From assembly GCA_020433785.1 (NCBI GenBank), contig JAGRCC010000622.1, positions 1 through 6,419 on the forward strand: 6,419 nucleotides of DNA, given 5' to 3'. The notes under the pieces were generated by a model that made no database searches, was not told where the DNA came from, and saw only the letters and a list, made by a program, of their open reading frames with translations. This document shows positions 1-6,408 of this stretch, in pieces. Position 1 is the stretch's first letter, and every line of letters begins with the position of its first letter. Source of the stretch: Anaerolineae bacterium (GTDB lineage: Bacteria > Chloroflexota > Anaerolineae > 4572-78 > J111). The position numbers and the translations under genes were made by a program.

Positions 1-917
1 AAAAAAAGTTGCTGACTCTGATATAAAATTGGCTCCGAAGCATTCATTACAAAACGCAAGGTACTTAAATCTAAACCCGTTAAATTTTTTGCTCGCATAG
101 TGTGTGCGGTGTGGTTGTGAGCTGAGTTGGGTAAGAAAGAGAGAGTTCCTTTGTATTTATCAATAGTTCTCAAATATTTTTGGGGGTGACGCAGCCATTT
201 GAATGGCGACATTAAAACGGTTGGAATACCGATCAACAAAGGAGTCATCAACCCGGCAAACAAGCCGTAGTCATGGTACAACGGCAGCCAGCTAACCACT
301 ACGTCCTGCGGGCTGATGGCTAACGCCTGAGAAAGGGCTGCTGTCTGATGCAATATAGCCTGATGGCTTAGTGATACCCCTTTCTGTAGCCCTGTGGTGC
401 CGCTGGTGTATTGTAAATAGGCTATTTGTTGGGGAGAAACTTCGGTAAAGGGGCTAAATTTATGACCCAACGGGGTACGGTGAGGCTGGTCAATAATCGA
501 GCATTTTGCCTCGGCTAACCTGGTGTCCAGATCGATTTTGAGGGAAGGTTCAACCACAACTGCCTGCGCTTGGGCCGCTTGTACCAACAAGCAAAGCTGT
601 TCAAGATAGGTTGCTCTATTTGGTGACGGTATGTGGTACGGAAAAATCGAAGCAATAGCTCCGGTGTAAAAAGTGCCCAGCAAAGCCGCGATCAAATCAA
701 GCGAATGAGGACGGGCGATAATAACAATGTTACCGGGACCAACACCGTGGTTTTGCAAGGCTTGACACCAACCTAAAGCTTGGTAGTGTAACGCTTCTAC
801 CGTTACGTCAACCTCACTATCGTCATCGCCCATAAAAGTGATGGCTATAGCGTCAGGATGATGCCTAAATCGCTCTAAAAATGGCTCTATGACCGAGGTT
901 GCTTGGTGTAGCATCAT
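1..917 (-). CDS. Fatty-acyl-AMP ligase / acyl-CoA synthetase-like adenylating enzyme (partial, C-terminus beyond left edge)
   Basis: An adenylate-forming (ANL superfamily) enzyme that would activate a fatty acid with ATP and pass it to a carrier protein. The frame is open for 305 codons from ATG 917 to the window edge with no stop, so the rest of the gene, including the C-terminal subdomain, is missing. Visible motifs are the phosphate-binding loop YTSGTTGLQKGV (residues 170-181, with Gln where most relatives have Pro), followed by SH, then WLPLYHDYGL (210-219), and DLSTLRFVMNASEP (283-296), the form usual in fatty-acyl-AMP ligases. The first of two tandem ATGs overlaps the carrier-protein stop by 4 bp (ATGA), implying translational coupling. 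The adjacent carrier gene favours an AMP ligase that loads a carrier over a free CoA ligase, but the FAAL-specific insertion cannot be judged confidently by eye. Family sure; exact substrate unknown. Confidence 0.93.
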   Translation of the reverse strand, partial: MMLHQATSVIEPFLERFRHHPDAIAITFMGDDDSEVDVTVEALHYQALGWCQALQNHGVGPGNIVIIARPHSLDLIAALLGTFYTGAIASIFPYHIPSPNRATYLEQLCLLVQAAQAQAVVVEPSLKIDLDTRLAEAKCSIIDQPHRTPLGHKFSPFTEVSPQQIAYLQYTSGTTGLQKGVSLSHQAILHQTAALSQALAISPQDVVVSWLPLYHDYGLFAGLMTPLLIGIPTVLMSPFKWLRHPQKYLRTIDKYKGTLSFLPNSAHNHTAHTMRAKNLTGLDLSTLRFVMNASEPILYQSQQLF

Positions 918-1168
918 CTGTGGAGCGCCTTTACTACATATTGGCTTATGGCTTGTAACGTATCTAAATTTTCGACATTAAAATCTTTATCGGGAATGTG
1001 GATCTGAAATTCATCTTCAACAAAAAGACCAATCTGTACCAGTGAAAACGAGTCAATCAATCCTCCGGCGATAAGCGAAGTTTCAGGTTCGAGGGGATAA
1101 TTGGGGCGGCGCAGCAGCTTTTGACAAATAAACGTTCGCAGTTTACCATAAATTGCCTCTTCGGTCAT
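914..1168 (-). CDS. Acyl carrier protein (phosphopantetheine-binding)
   Basis: A stand-alone carrier protein of 84 residues, the normal size for one four-helix ACP/PCP domain. The attachment motif is GGLIDSFSLVQI (residues 35-46), and Ser40 is the expected site of the 4'-phosphopantetheine arm. A hydrophobic helix (about 44-51) and an acidic stretch VEDEFQIHIPD (50-60) follow, as in helix II-loop-helix III of the family. It is the first gene of the minus-strand unit, has a good ribosome site AAGAGGT 5 nt before its ATG, and is followed by the ligase gene with a 4-bp overlap. The pairing suggests that the ligase charges this protein with a fatty acyl group for transfer to a later acceptor (inference). 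Which acyl chain and which acceptor cannot be told from the window. It is not the primary fatty-acid-synthesis ACP, whose motif is normally DSLD and whose neighbours are fab genes. Confidence 0.93.
   Translation of the reverse strand: MTEEAIYGKLRTFICQKLLRRPNYPLEPETSLIAGGLIDSFSLVQIGLFVEDEFQIHIPDKDFNVENLDTLQAISQYVVKALHR
1121..1149 (+). promoter_or_regulatory. Possible sigma-70-like promoter for the plus-strand operon
   Basis: A perfect -35 TTGACA (1121-1126) is followed after 17 bp by TACCAT (1144-1149), which keeps the first two and last bases of the -10 consensus (4 of 6 overall). The start of transcription would be near 1156, inside the 5' end of the carrier-protein gene on the other strand, so the two divergent transcripts would overlap by about 48 nt. 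The weak -10 and coding context make this less certain than the opposite promoter. Confidence 0.35.
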
Positions 1169-1173
1169 AGGCT

Positions 1174-1180
1174 ACCTCTT
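1174..1180 (-). promoter_or_regulatory. Ribosome binding site of the carrier-protein gene
   Basis: Read on the minus strand, AAGAGGT lies 5 nt before the ATG at 1168-1166. It is the clearest Shine-Dalgarno at this divergent junction and fixes the carrier-protein start. Confidence 0.7.
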
Positions 1181-1188
1181 GGCTTCGA

Positions 1189-1208
1189 TGCCGATTTTAA
1201 TATCGGCA
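1189..1208. promoter_or_regulatory. 20-bp near-perfect palindrome, operator-like
   Basis: Arms TGCCGAT (1189-1195) and ATCGGCA (1202-1208) are exact reverse complements. In the 6-bp centre TTTAAT, the inner TTAA is also symmetric, so only one base pair of ten (1196/1201) breaks the dyad. It overlaps the predicted start of the minus-strand transcript (about 1203) and lies just downstream of the possible plus-strand start (about 1156), a position where a bound dimeric repressor could control both units. No regulator gene is in the window. A hairpin in the plus-strand leader is the alternative reading. Confidence 0.5.
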
Positions 1209-1209
1209 A

Positions 1210-1238
1210 ATGATATACCGGATGCACCCTTTGGTCAA
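1210..1238 (-). promoter_or_regulatory. Sigma-70-like promoter for the carrier protein/ligase unit
   Basis: On the minus strand, -35 TTGACC (1238-1233) and -10 TATCAT (1215-1210) are separated by exactly 17 bp; each hexamer matches the consensus at 5 of 6 positions. Transcription would start near 1203, giving a leader of about 35 nt that contains the ribosome site and the carrier-protein ATG. It lies upstream of the preferred start of the divergent glycosyltransferase (1248), but would sit inside that gene if the earlier starts at 1179 or 1188 were used. Predicted from sequence only; the sigma factor preference of the host is unknown. Confidence 0.55.
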
Positions 1239-1247
1239 ACTTGTTTT

Positions 1248-2417
1248 ATGGCTCACATTGCGTTTTTTGCCAATTACATTGGTTTAGCCGGACGAAGCGG
1301 GGCCTATCTGTCGGCGCTTGATACCTTGATGGCCCTGCTGGCAACACCCCACCGGGTCACACCCATCAGCCAGATGCTGCCCACTATACCGCAGCAGCTA
1401 GCCGGATATCGGCTTAATCGGCCCCATTTTATTAAAATCCCACCACCCTTTCCTGATCAACTCAATTGGGCGTTGCCCCGTCAGAGTGCCGCCTGGCTTT
1501 TGGGACAAAGAGATGCCCGCAGTTTGAAAGCGCTCAAGCCGGATCTGCTGCTGGTAAACAGCTTAAATAGTCAATTAACCCCAAATACCATGCCCCATTT
1601 TGGCCTGCCTTCCGCCAAACAATCGGCTCTGATTATCCACAACACTCCTTCTATACATTATCTTAAAGATGTCGATTGGGCCGTTAGGGTTGCGACGCGC
1701 TACGATTACCTGATTTTCGTTTCTCCGCAGGCGCGGCAAAGCTGGCTGGTATTCGATACGCTAGCGGTGAAGCGCAGCTTTGTTATTCCTAACTGCGGTC
1801 CTGAGGAAAAGGCATTGGCCCTGATGCGCCGACCCAAAGCCGCCGTCCGGCAGCAGTTGGGGCTGCCGGAAGATGGCCTCATTGCTGTCTGTGTTGGCTC
1901 CATTCAACATAGAAAAGGGCAGGATTTGCTAGTACAGCAATTTCCGCTATTATTAAGATGTCTACCAAACCTAATCTTGTTACTGGTAGGCTCCACGCCA
2001 GGCCGGTGGGGACAAACACTCACTCATTATATAGGCCGCAGCCCCTGGGCTAACCGGCTGTGCTACCTGGGCAGCAGGTCGAATGCGCTGGATTATATCT
2101 ATGCCGCTGATATCCTGATACTGCCCTCACGGGCCGAAGCCCAAGGCCGGGTACTACTGGAAGCAGCCTTGCTAAAAACAGCCGTCATTGCCACCACTGT
2201 TGGTGGTATCACCGATGTGATCAAGCACCAGCAAACTGGCCTACTGTTTGAGTCTGATCGGCCCCAAATGCTGGTTGAAGCTTTTGCCCAATTAGGTAAT
2301 GATGCCGCCCTGCGCCGCAATTTGACAGAGCAGGCCAGCCAACGTTACTGGGCTCACTTTTCACGTTCCCTACAAATTCAACGGTATCAAGCTGCTCTGG
2401 GGAGGATGTTGGCCTAA
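1248..2417 (+). CDS. GT4-type glycosyltransferase (GT-B fold)
   Basis: A retaining glycosyltransferase of the GT4/Glycos_transf_1 type, which moves a sugar from a nucleotide-sugar donor to a growing glycan at the cytoplasmic face. Counting from ATG 1248 (389 aa), the N-terminal Rossmann half opens with strand HIAFFANYIG and helix GAYLSALDTLMALL. The C-terminal half has VGSIQHRKGQDLL (216-228), the donor-site EX7E motif E297-AQGRVLL-E305, and VGGITDVI nearby, all classic for the family. Earlier in-frame starts are TTG 1179, with a weak AGG site, and ATG 1188. I prefer 1248 because the family fold begins there and the upstream 69 bases carry the divergent promoter and palindrome. However, 1248 lacks a clear ribosome site, so the start is unsettled. 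First gene of the plus-strand operon; its TAA abuts the next ATG with no gap. Donor and acceptor unknown. Confidence 0.93.
   Translation: MAHIAFFANYIGLAGRSGAYLSALDTLMALLATPHRVTPISQMLPTIPQQLAGYRLNRPHFIKIPPPFPDQLNWALPRQSAAWLLGQRDARSLKALKPDLLLVNSLNSQLTPNTMPHFGLPSAKQSALIIHNTPSIHYLKDVDWAVRVATRYDYLIFVSPQARQSWLVFDTLAVKRSFVIPNCGPEEKALALMRRPKAAVRQQLGLPEDGLIAVCVGSIQHRKGQDLLVQQFPLLLRCLPNLILLLVGSTPGRWGQTLTHYIGRSPWANRLCYLGSRSNALDYIYAADILILPSRAEAQGRVLLEAALLKTAVIATTVGGITDVIKHQQTGLLFESDRPQMLVEAFAQLGNDAALRRNLTEQASQRYWAHFSRSLQIQRYQAALGRMLA
2399..2406 (+). promoter_or_regulatory. Ribosome binding site for the second glycosyltransferase
   Basis: GGGGAGGA lies within the last codons of the first glycosyltransferase, 11 nt before ATG 2418. 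It supports that start despite the zero-length gap between the two genes. Confidence 0.55.
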
Positions 2418-3464
2418 ATGCCTCAGCAACCCTTTGATGTTGTCACAGTCCCAGATTTTTCCGGGAAAAACGCCCGCCTATTTGAGCTGCGAGCGCTATT
2501 TTTTCTGGCATTCTGGTTGGAATATGCTGGTTTATGCCGCGATTATCCTTTGCACCTGGCCTGTATCGGTCCTCCTCCTGAAAGCGTACGTCGGTTAGCC
2601 GCCCGCTGCAATGCCGCTATCACTATCCATACTCCCGTTCAAGCAAATAATGGCCAAACCATCAACAAAGCCCGTGGCTTTGAGGTAAACCATCAAACTG
2701 ATCACCTGCTACTGCTGGATACGGATATTTTGGTTTTGGACGATTTTAGAGCCATGGGCGATCTACAAGGGTGCGTTGCTGCTGCTGTTGCTCACCGGGC
2801 CAGAGTGCCCCACAGCTATTGGCAGGAAATTTACCCGTTGTTAGAGTTATCGCTCCCCACGGATCAAGTCATTGTTTTGTGCCAAAAAATCAACGCCCCC
2901 GCTGCTTTAACCACAGCTACTGCCGACGCCAGATATCTGACACTGCCCTACTATAACGGAGGGATGATCTTTATGCCCTGGGATTGCCCCCTACCAAGCC
3001 TCTGGGTAGAGTATGTGGGCCGCATTGCCAGGTTTTTTAGATCCCGCCCTAACGCTATAAATTCAGTATTAAAGTCAGATATGGCCGGGTTAGCCGCAGC
3101 CATAGAGGGATTAAAGCAACAGGGGGCCCGCTTCAAAACCATTCCAGACCCTTTACATGGCCACTGGCTGCACTTGCAGGGCGGGCTGCTTTCCCTGTCC
3201 CAGATAAAGCTCTTTCATAATACCGGCTCATTTAAGCTGCCCGGCAAAGAAACCACTGCTACTGCCACCTGTCAATGGCGGGGGTTTGGCCCAGCCTGGC
3301 TTTATCATGACCTAAAACATACTCTAACTAGACGAGTTCACGACCAATGCCTACGCCTGCGAAAGCGGCACTGTCATCTGCTTAACGTGATGAAGGCCAG
3401 TTTAACCTTAGCTTATCGCCAGCAGAAATTATATAATAAGTATATTGCACCAGTGTTATCATGA
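2418..3464 (+). CDS. GT8-like glycosyltransferase (GT-A fold)
   Basis: A 348-residue protein with the marks of a metal-dependent GT-A glycosyltransferase. HLLLLDTDILVLDDF (96-110) carries the DxD motif (D101, D103) that binds Mn/Mg and the nucleotide-sugar diphosphate. LPYYNGGMIFM (176-186) matches the 'yfNsGvml' segment of GT8 and related families, and IKLFHNTGSFKLPG (263-276) resembles the GT8 C-terminal H-x2-G-x2-K-P signature, with one extra residue before Pro. There is no signal peptide or membrane segment, so it should act in the cytoplasm. The C-terminal 50 residues are basic (RRVHDQCLRLRKRHCH), perhaps membrane-associating. It follows the GT4 gene directly and overlaps the next gene by 4 bp (ATGA). 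Sequence between the motifs is unlike any single family I recognise, so the fold is confident and the family placement moderate. Sugar specificity is unknown. Confidence 0.85.
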   Translation: MPQQPFDVVTVPDFSGKNARLFELRALFFLAFWLEYAGLCRDYPLHLACIGPPPESVRRLAARCNAAITIHTPVQANNGQTINKARGFEVNHQTDHLLLLDTDILVLDDFRAMGDLQGCVAAAVAHRARVPHSYWQEIYPLLELSLPTDQVIVLCQKINAPAALTTATADARYLTLPYYNGGMIFMPWDCPLPSLWVEYVGRIARFFRSRPNAINSVLKSDMAGLAAAIEGLKQQGARFKTIPDPLHGHWLHLQGGLLSLSQIKLFHNTGSFKLPGKETTATATCQWRGFGPAWLYHDLKHTLTRRVHDQCLRLRKRHCHLLNVMKASLTLAYRQQKLYNKYIAPVLS

Positions 3465-4309
3465 GTCTGCTCTATAGAGTTATTTCTAGCCGTGCAGGGC
3501 GTGTTTTTGAGAATTGGCCCTTGATCGGCCCAAAAATCAAATTGTTGCGCAAACTCAATTGGTATGATGTAGTACTAACCTCATTTCCGAAATGTGGCCG
3601 AACCTGGTTGCTGGTGCTGCTAGGGCGGTCCATTCAACAACACTTTGAAATTCCTTCGGAGACTCCTCTTAATAATCCGGCGGCAATGAGCCGGTATAAC
3701 TCAGCTATTCCCAAGATACTTCCTACACACAAAACCTTTTTTACGGAAAGGCGGATAGGGTCACTACTCCAATTTCAACAGAAAAAAATAATACTGCTGA
3801 TACGGGATCCACGAGATGTGGTGGTTTCGCGTTATTTTCAGATTACCAAACGGAAAAATAAAATTAAGTTCAACGGGTCGATGGCTGAATTTGTCTATGC
3901 GCCGCAGCGCAGCTTTAACAGCTTCTTAGATTACTACCATCAATGGGCCAGAGTGCGCCACCAGTTGCCGGAATTGCTGCTAGTACGGTATGAAGATTTG
4001 CATGCCCAACCGGAAGAGCAACTAACCCATGTGTTGGCTTTTTGCGGTTTACCGCAAATAAGCCGCCAGATAATTGCTGAGGCCGTGGCTTTTGCCGATT
4101 TTAATAATATGCAGCGGCTGGAGGCAGAGGGGTTCTTTCAGTCTGGAAAACTGCGCCCTAGAGACATCACTGATTTGGAGACGTTCAAAACCCGGCGGGG
4201 TAAGGTAGGAGGGTATGTTGATTACCTGGCCCCAAAAGAAATTGAGTATATGACCCATCGCATGGCAAAGGAGCTGGACCAATTTTATGGCTATCGCAAC
4301 GCATGCTAA
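3461..4309 (+). CDS. PAPS-dependent sulfotransferase (Sulfotransfer_1 type)
   Basis: Transfers sulfate from PAPS to a hydroxyl, here most likely on the glycan made by the neighbouring glycosyltransferases (inference). The 282-residue length fits a single cytosolic-type domain. Visible motifs are the 5'-phosphosulfate loop SFPKCGRTW (41-49, Lys44), THK with candidate catalytic His90, the 3'-phosphate motif IRDPRDVVVSRYF (114-126, Arg115 and Ser123), VRYEDL (175-180), and RRGKVGGY (245-252), which matches the C-terminal 'RKGxxGDW' PAPS-binding region. All key residues are present, so it should be active. The start overlaps the upstream stop by 4 bp with no separate ribosome site, suggesting translational coupling. 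The gene ends 23 bp inside the next sulfotransferase gene. The N-terminal 40 residues are short and basic, and no membrane anchor is evident. Confidence 0.92.
   Translation: MSLLYRVISSRAGRVFENWPLIGPKIKLLRKLNWYDVVLTSFPKCGRTWLLVLLGRSIQQHFEIPSETPLNNPAAMSRYNSAIPKILPTHKTFFTERRIGSLLQFQQKKIILLIRDPRDVVVSRYFQITKRKNKIKFNGSMAEFVYAPQRSFNSFLDYYHQWARVRHQLPELLLVRYEDLHAQPEEQLTHVLAFCGLPQISRQIIAEAVAFADFNNMQRLEAEGFFQSGKLRPRDITDLETFKTRRGKVGGYVDYLAPKEIEYMTHRMAKELDQFYGYRNAC
4267..4273 (+). promoter_or_regulatory. Ribosome binding site for the second sulfotransferase
   Basis: AAAGGAG sits inside the 3' end of the first sulfotransferase gene, 13 nt before ATG 4287. The spacing is somewhat long, but no other ATG lies between this start and the PAPS loop. 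Confidence 0.45.
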
Positions 4310-5207
4310 ACCGCTCGATTTTTTAGTGATTGGGGCCAGCAAATCGGGTACTACCAGCCTGCATCATTACCTACGTGTCCATCCGCATATCTTTTTGCCA
4401 GAGCGCAAAGAGTTGCCCTATTTTTCTAAAAACAAAGACTGGTATCAGGCCGGTTGGGATGCTTTTGTAACCCGTTTTTACGCCGACGCCTCACCCCAAG
4501 CCATGTGGGGAAAAGTAACCCCGCAATATATGTCTGAGCCACAGATACCCCGCACTATCCATACGCTTATGCCCCAAGTTAAGCTTATCGCCCTGTTGCG
4601 CAACCCGGTTGATAGGGCTTTTTCGTACTACTCTATGATTTGTCGTCAGGGCAAAGAAAATCGCCCTTTTGCGGTGGTAATTAACCAGCAGTTATCGCCT
4701 CAAGCCCTGGTTAAAGCCCGGCAAACCCCGCTGGGCGGCACCTATAACTACTACACCTATGTGGTACGTGGTGAATATGGACGTATTCTGGGCTACTATC
4801 GCCAATGCTTTCCGCCGGAGCAACTGCTTGTGGTTTTTACCGACGATTTGAAACGAACTCCCCAACGCACCATCGACTCAATCCTTAGCTATATTGGCCT
4901 GCCGTCCGGTTTTGTGCCGCCAAACCTGCACCAACGGTACAATTTTGCTACCGAAGACAGCCTCGGTCCCTTTGCGGCCAAACTTAAAACCGTGCCCCCC
5001 ATTAGTTGGGTCTGGGATTTATTACCGCCAAAACCTCGTCGGAGGGTACGGCGATGGGGCGAACAGCGGTTACGCGCTTTATTAAACCCGACTTTAACCT
5101 GCCCGCCAGATATTCGGGCCAAATTGGTTGATTTCTATCGGCCCGATGTGCAAAAATTGGAAGCCCTGTTGGGCCAACCGCTTCCCTGGTCGGAGTTTTA
5201 TCAATAA
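4287..5207 (+). CDS. PAPS-dependent sulfotransferase (heparan N/O-sulfotransferase-like)
   Basis: A second sulfotransferase of 306 residues, clearly of another subfamily than its neighbour and resembling the carbohydrate sulfotransferase domain of NDST/3-OST enzymes. Motifs in order: 5'-phosphosulfate loop IGASKSGTTSL (15-25, Lys19); KELPYFSK (41-48), where Glu42 matches the catalytic-base position of that group; GKVTPQYM (75-82), like the 'gExTPsY' segment; 3'-phosphate motif LLRNPVDRAFSYY (103-115, Arg105 and Ser113); and RGEYGRILGYYRQCFPPEQLL (161-181), the usual acceptor-side helix region. The tail LEALLGQPLPW (291-301) is also typical. There is no membrane anchor, so it probably sulfates a cytoplasmic or lipid-linked glycan intermediate (inference). 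It overlaps the previous gene by 23 bp in a different frame, and 13 bp separate it from the membrane-protein gene. A basic stretch PKPRRRVRRWGEQR lies at 249-262. Confidence 0.92.
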   Translation: MAIATHAKPLDFLVIGASKSGTTSLHHYLRVHPHIFLPERKELPYFSKNKDWYQAGWDAFVTRFYADASPQAMWGKVTPQYMSEPQIPRTIHTLMPQVKLIALLRNPVDRAFSYYSMICRQGKENRPFAVVINQQLSPQALVKARQTPLGGTYNYYTYVVRGEYGRILGYYRQCFPPEQLLVVFTDDLKRTPQRTIDSILSYIGLPSGFVPPNLHQRYNFATEDSLGPFAAKLKTVPPISWVWDLLPPKPRRRVRRWGEQRLRALLNPTLTCPPDIRAKLVDFYRPDVQKLEALLGQPLPWSEFYQ

Positions 5208-5220
5208 CACGGTCCATTAG

Positions 5221-6408
5221 ATGCATCAGATGACCTCGTTAGAAAAATTCATTGAGCTTAAAAAGTTGCGGGTTGTGACGGTGACCACTTATCTCATAAT
5301 TTGGGTCACATACGCTCTCCTGTTGAGTATCTGCTATTACTTTATTCGGGCATTCCCCGCCAAACTTGTTACTGAGATGACCACCGGTACCGGCCTAATA
5401 GGATGTGCAGCAGGTGTGTTAATCTTATCACGCCGATGGCTAAATTTTAGCAAGCAACCTTTTAATCGGACAGTGACCTTTAATGCTAATCGCCTGCTTA
5501 GCGCCATTGTGATGATCGTGGTTATTTACACCATTACGCTAACTGCCATCAACGAGTTGCCCCCGGCGGTGGCAATATCACCGTGGATCGGCCGGTTAAA
5601 TATCGCTTTGTTTTATCGGTTTATTTATTATGTTCTGCTGATTTATGTACTTTTGACCGCCCTGGAAGTTTTTGGGCCTTTTTCCTTAGCCGAAACGGGG
5701 CTCACCTTGATCGTTAGCTATGGCGTGTTAAATGGCGGCCTCTTCAACATTCTTGAAACCAGCAAAGCGCCGCTATTCTACAGTTTAACACTGATTGCCT
5801 TTTTGATTCATCTTGTTGAGGCCCGGCCCGGCGCCCCTAAAAACCCTCTAGCTTTGCCAATGATCATTTTTGCCTTAATAGGTGGCATAGCAACCTGGCA
5901 AGCCCTTTATGTTCACGCCAGTTTTGTTCGCTGGGTTGCGCTGCTTAACTGGATGGTGGTCTATTACCTGTTGGTAAGGGTTATTGGCAGTTTGCAGCAG
6001 GTTAATCGGCTGATAGCGGCCCTTTTGATGATGGCCAGCTTGGTGGCCATTGCTGCGCTAAGCTCCCTGCCGCCAACCGCGTTGCAGATTGGCTGGGCTA
6101 AAGCCTTGTCCTTGAGGCTTAGCGTCGGTCTGGTATATAGCAACCCTCTTGGAATTTATGCTGCTATGTATCTTGTGTTAAGTTTGGGCCTTTTATCAGT
6201 TTGGTCAAAACGCTACCAGCGAATTTGGTTGGTCCTCCTTAGTATGGTCTTATTTATGGTACTGACATTAACCTACTCCCGCTCAACTGCGGTTGCACTG
6301 GGTGTAGGGGTAAGTGGACTGGTAATGGCATCCATCTATCGACGAGCACCGGCTGATAGCCGTTTGTTTCTATTAGGAAAGCCAAGAAGTAACCAGGTTC
6401 TTTGGTAG
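5221..6408 (+). CDS. O-antigen ligase/polymerase-like membrane protein, apparently C-terminally truncated
   Basis: A polytopic inner-membrane protein with about 12 hydrophobic segments (roughly residues 18-43, 55-70, 92-111, 126-150, 158-177, 184-200, 210-228, 234-253, 262-281, 308-328, 334-351 and 355-373). The segment YSNPLGIYAAMYLVL (306-320) resembles the 'NPN-lagyla' helix, and LTLTYSRSTAVALGVGV (348-364, Ser353-Arg354) matches the start of the Wzy_C domain of WaaL/Wzy-type ligases and polymerases. These join or polymerise lipid-linked glycans on the outer face of the membrane. The family then needs a periplasmic loop with a catalytic His and further membrane helices, but this frame ends 22 residues after the last helix with a polar tail (KPRSNQVLW). 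That points to a disrupted or frameshifted gene, or a sequence-end artefact. A stop codon sits directly before ATG 5221, so no earlier start exists; ATG 5230 is the alternative. Neither has a clear ribosome site. Confidence 0.8.
   Translation: MHQMTSLEKFIELKKLRVVTVTTYLIIWVTYALLLSICYYFIRAFPAKLVTEMTTGTGLIGCAAGVLILSRRWLNFSKQPFNRTVTFNANRLLSAIVMIVVIYTITLTAINELPPAVAISPWIGRLNIALFYRFIYYVLLIYVLLTALEVFGPFSLAETGLTLIVSYGVLNGGLFNILETSKAPLFYSLTLIAFLIHLVEARPGAPKNPLALPMIIFALIGGIATWQALYVHASFVRWVALLNWMVVYYLLVRVIGSLQQVNRLIAALLMMASLVAIAALSSLPPTALQIGWAKALSLRLSVGLVYSNPLGIYAAMYLVLSLGLLSVWSKRYQRIWLVLLSMVLFMVLTLTYSRSTAVALGVGVSGLVMASIYRRAPADSRLFLLGKPRSNQVLW

Noticed and set aside
1..7. Run of seven A at the left edge as a terminator T-tract on the minus strand
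   Set aside because: It encodes in-frame Phe codons in the middle of the ligase, and no stop or stem precedes it.
170..260. Possible frameshift in the ligase gene, because it lacks a stop in the window
   Set aside because: Translation stays in one frame from 917 to the edge with all expected motifs in order; the absent stop simply means that the gene continues outside.
1179..1184. TTGGCT as a -35 element for the plus-strand operon
   Set aside because: The nearest TA-rich hexamer, TTTAAT at 1196, is only 11 bp away and nothing usable sits at 16-18 bp.
1189..1208. Palindrome read as a transcription terminator
   Set aside because: No run of T follows the second arm on either strand, and it lies between divergent gene starts, not after a gene end.
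2774..2795. GTTGCTGCTGCTGTTGCT triplet run read as a microsatellite
   Set aside because: It is short and in frame, encoding a VAAAVA-type stretch of the GT8-like protein; ordinary codon repetition explains it.
4049..4342. Minus-strand open frame across the sulfotransferase junction
   Set aside because: It is antisense to two well-supported genes with intact PAPS motifs, has no recognisable domain, and no promoter or ribosome site was seen.
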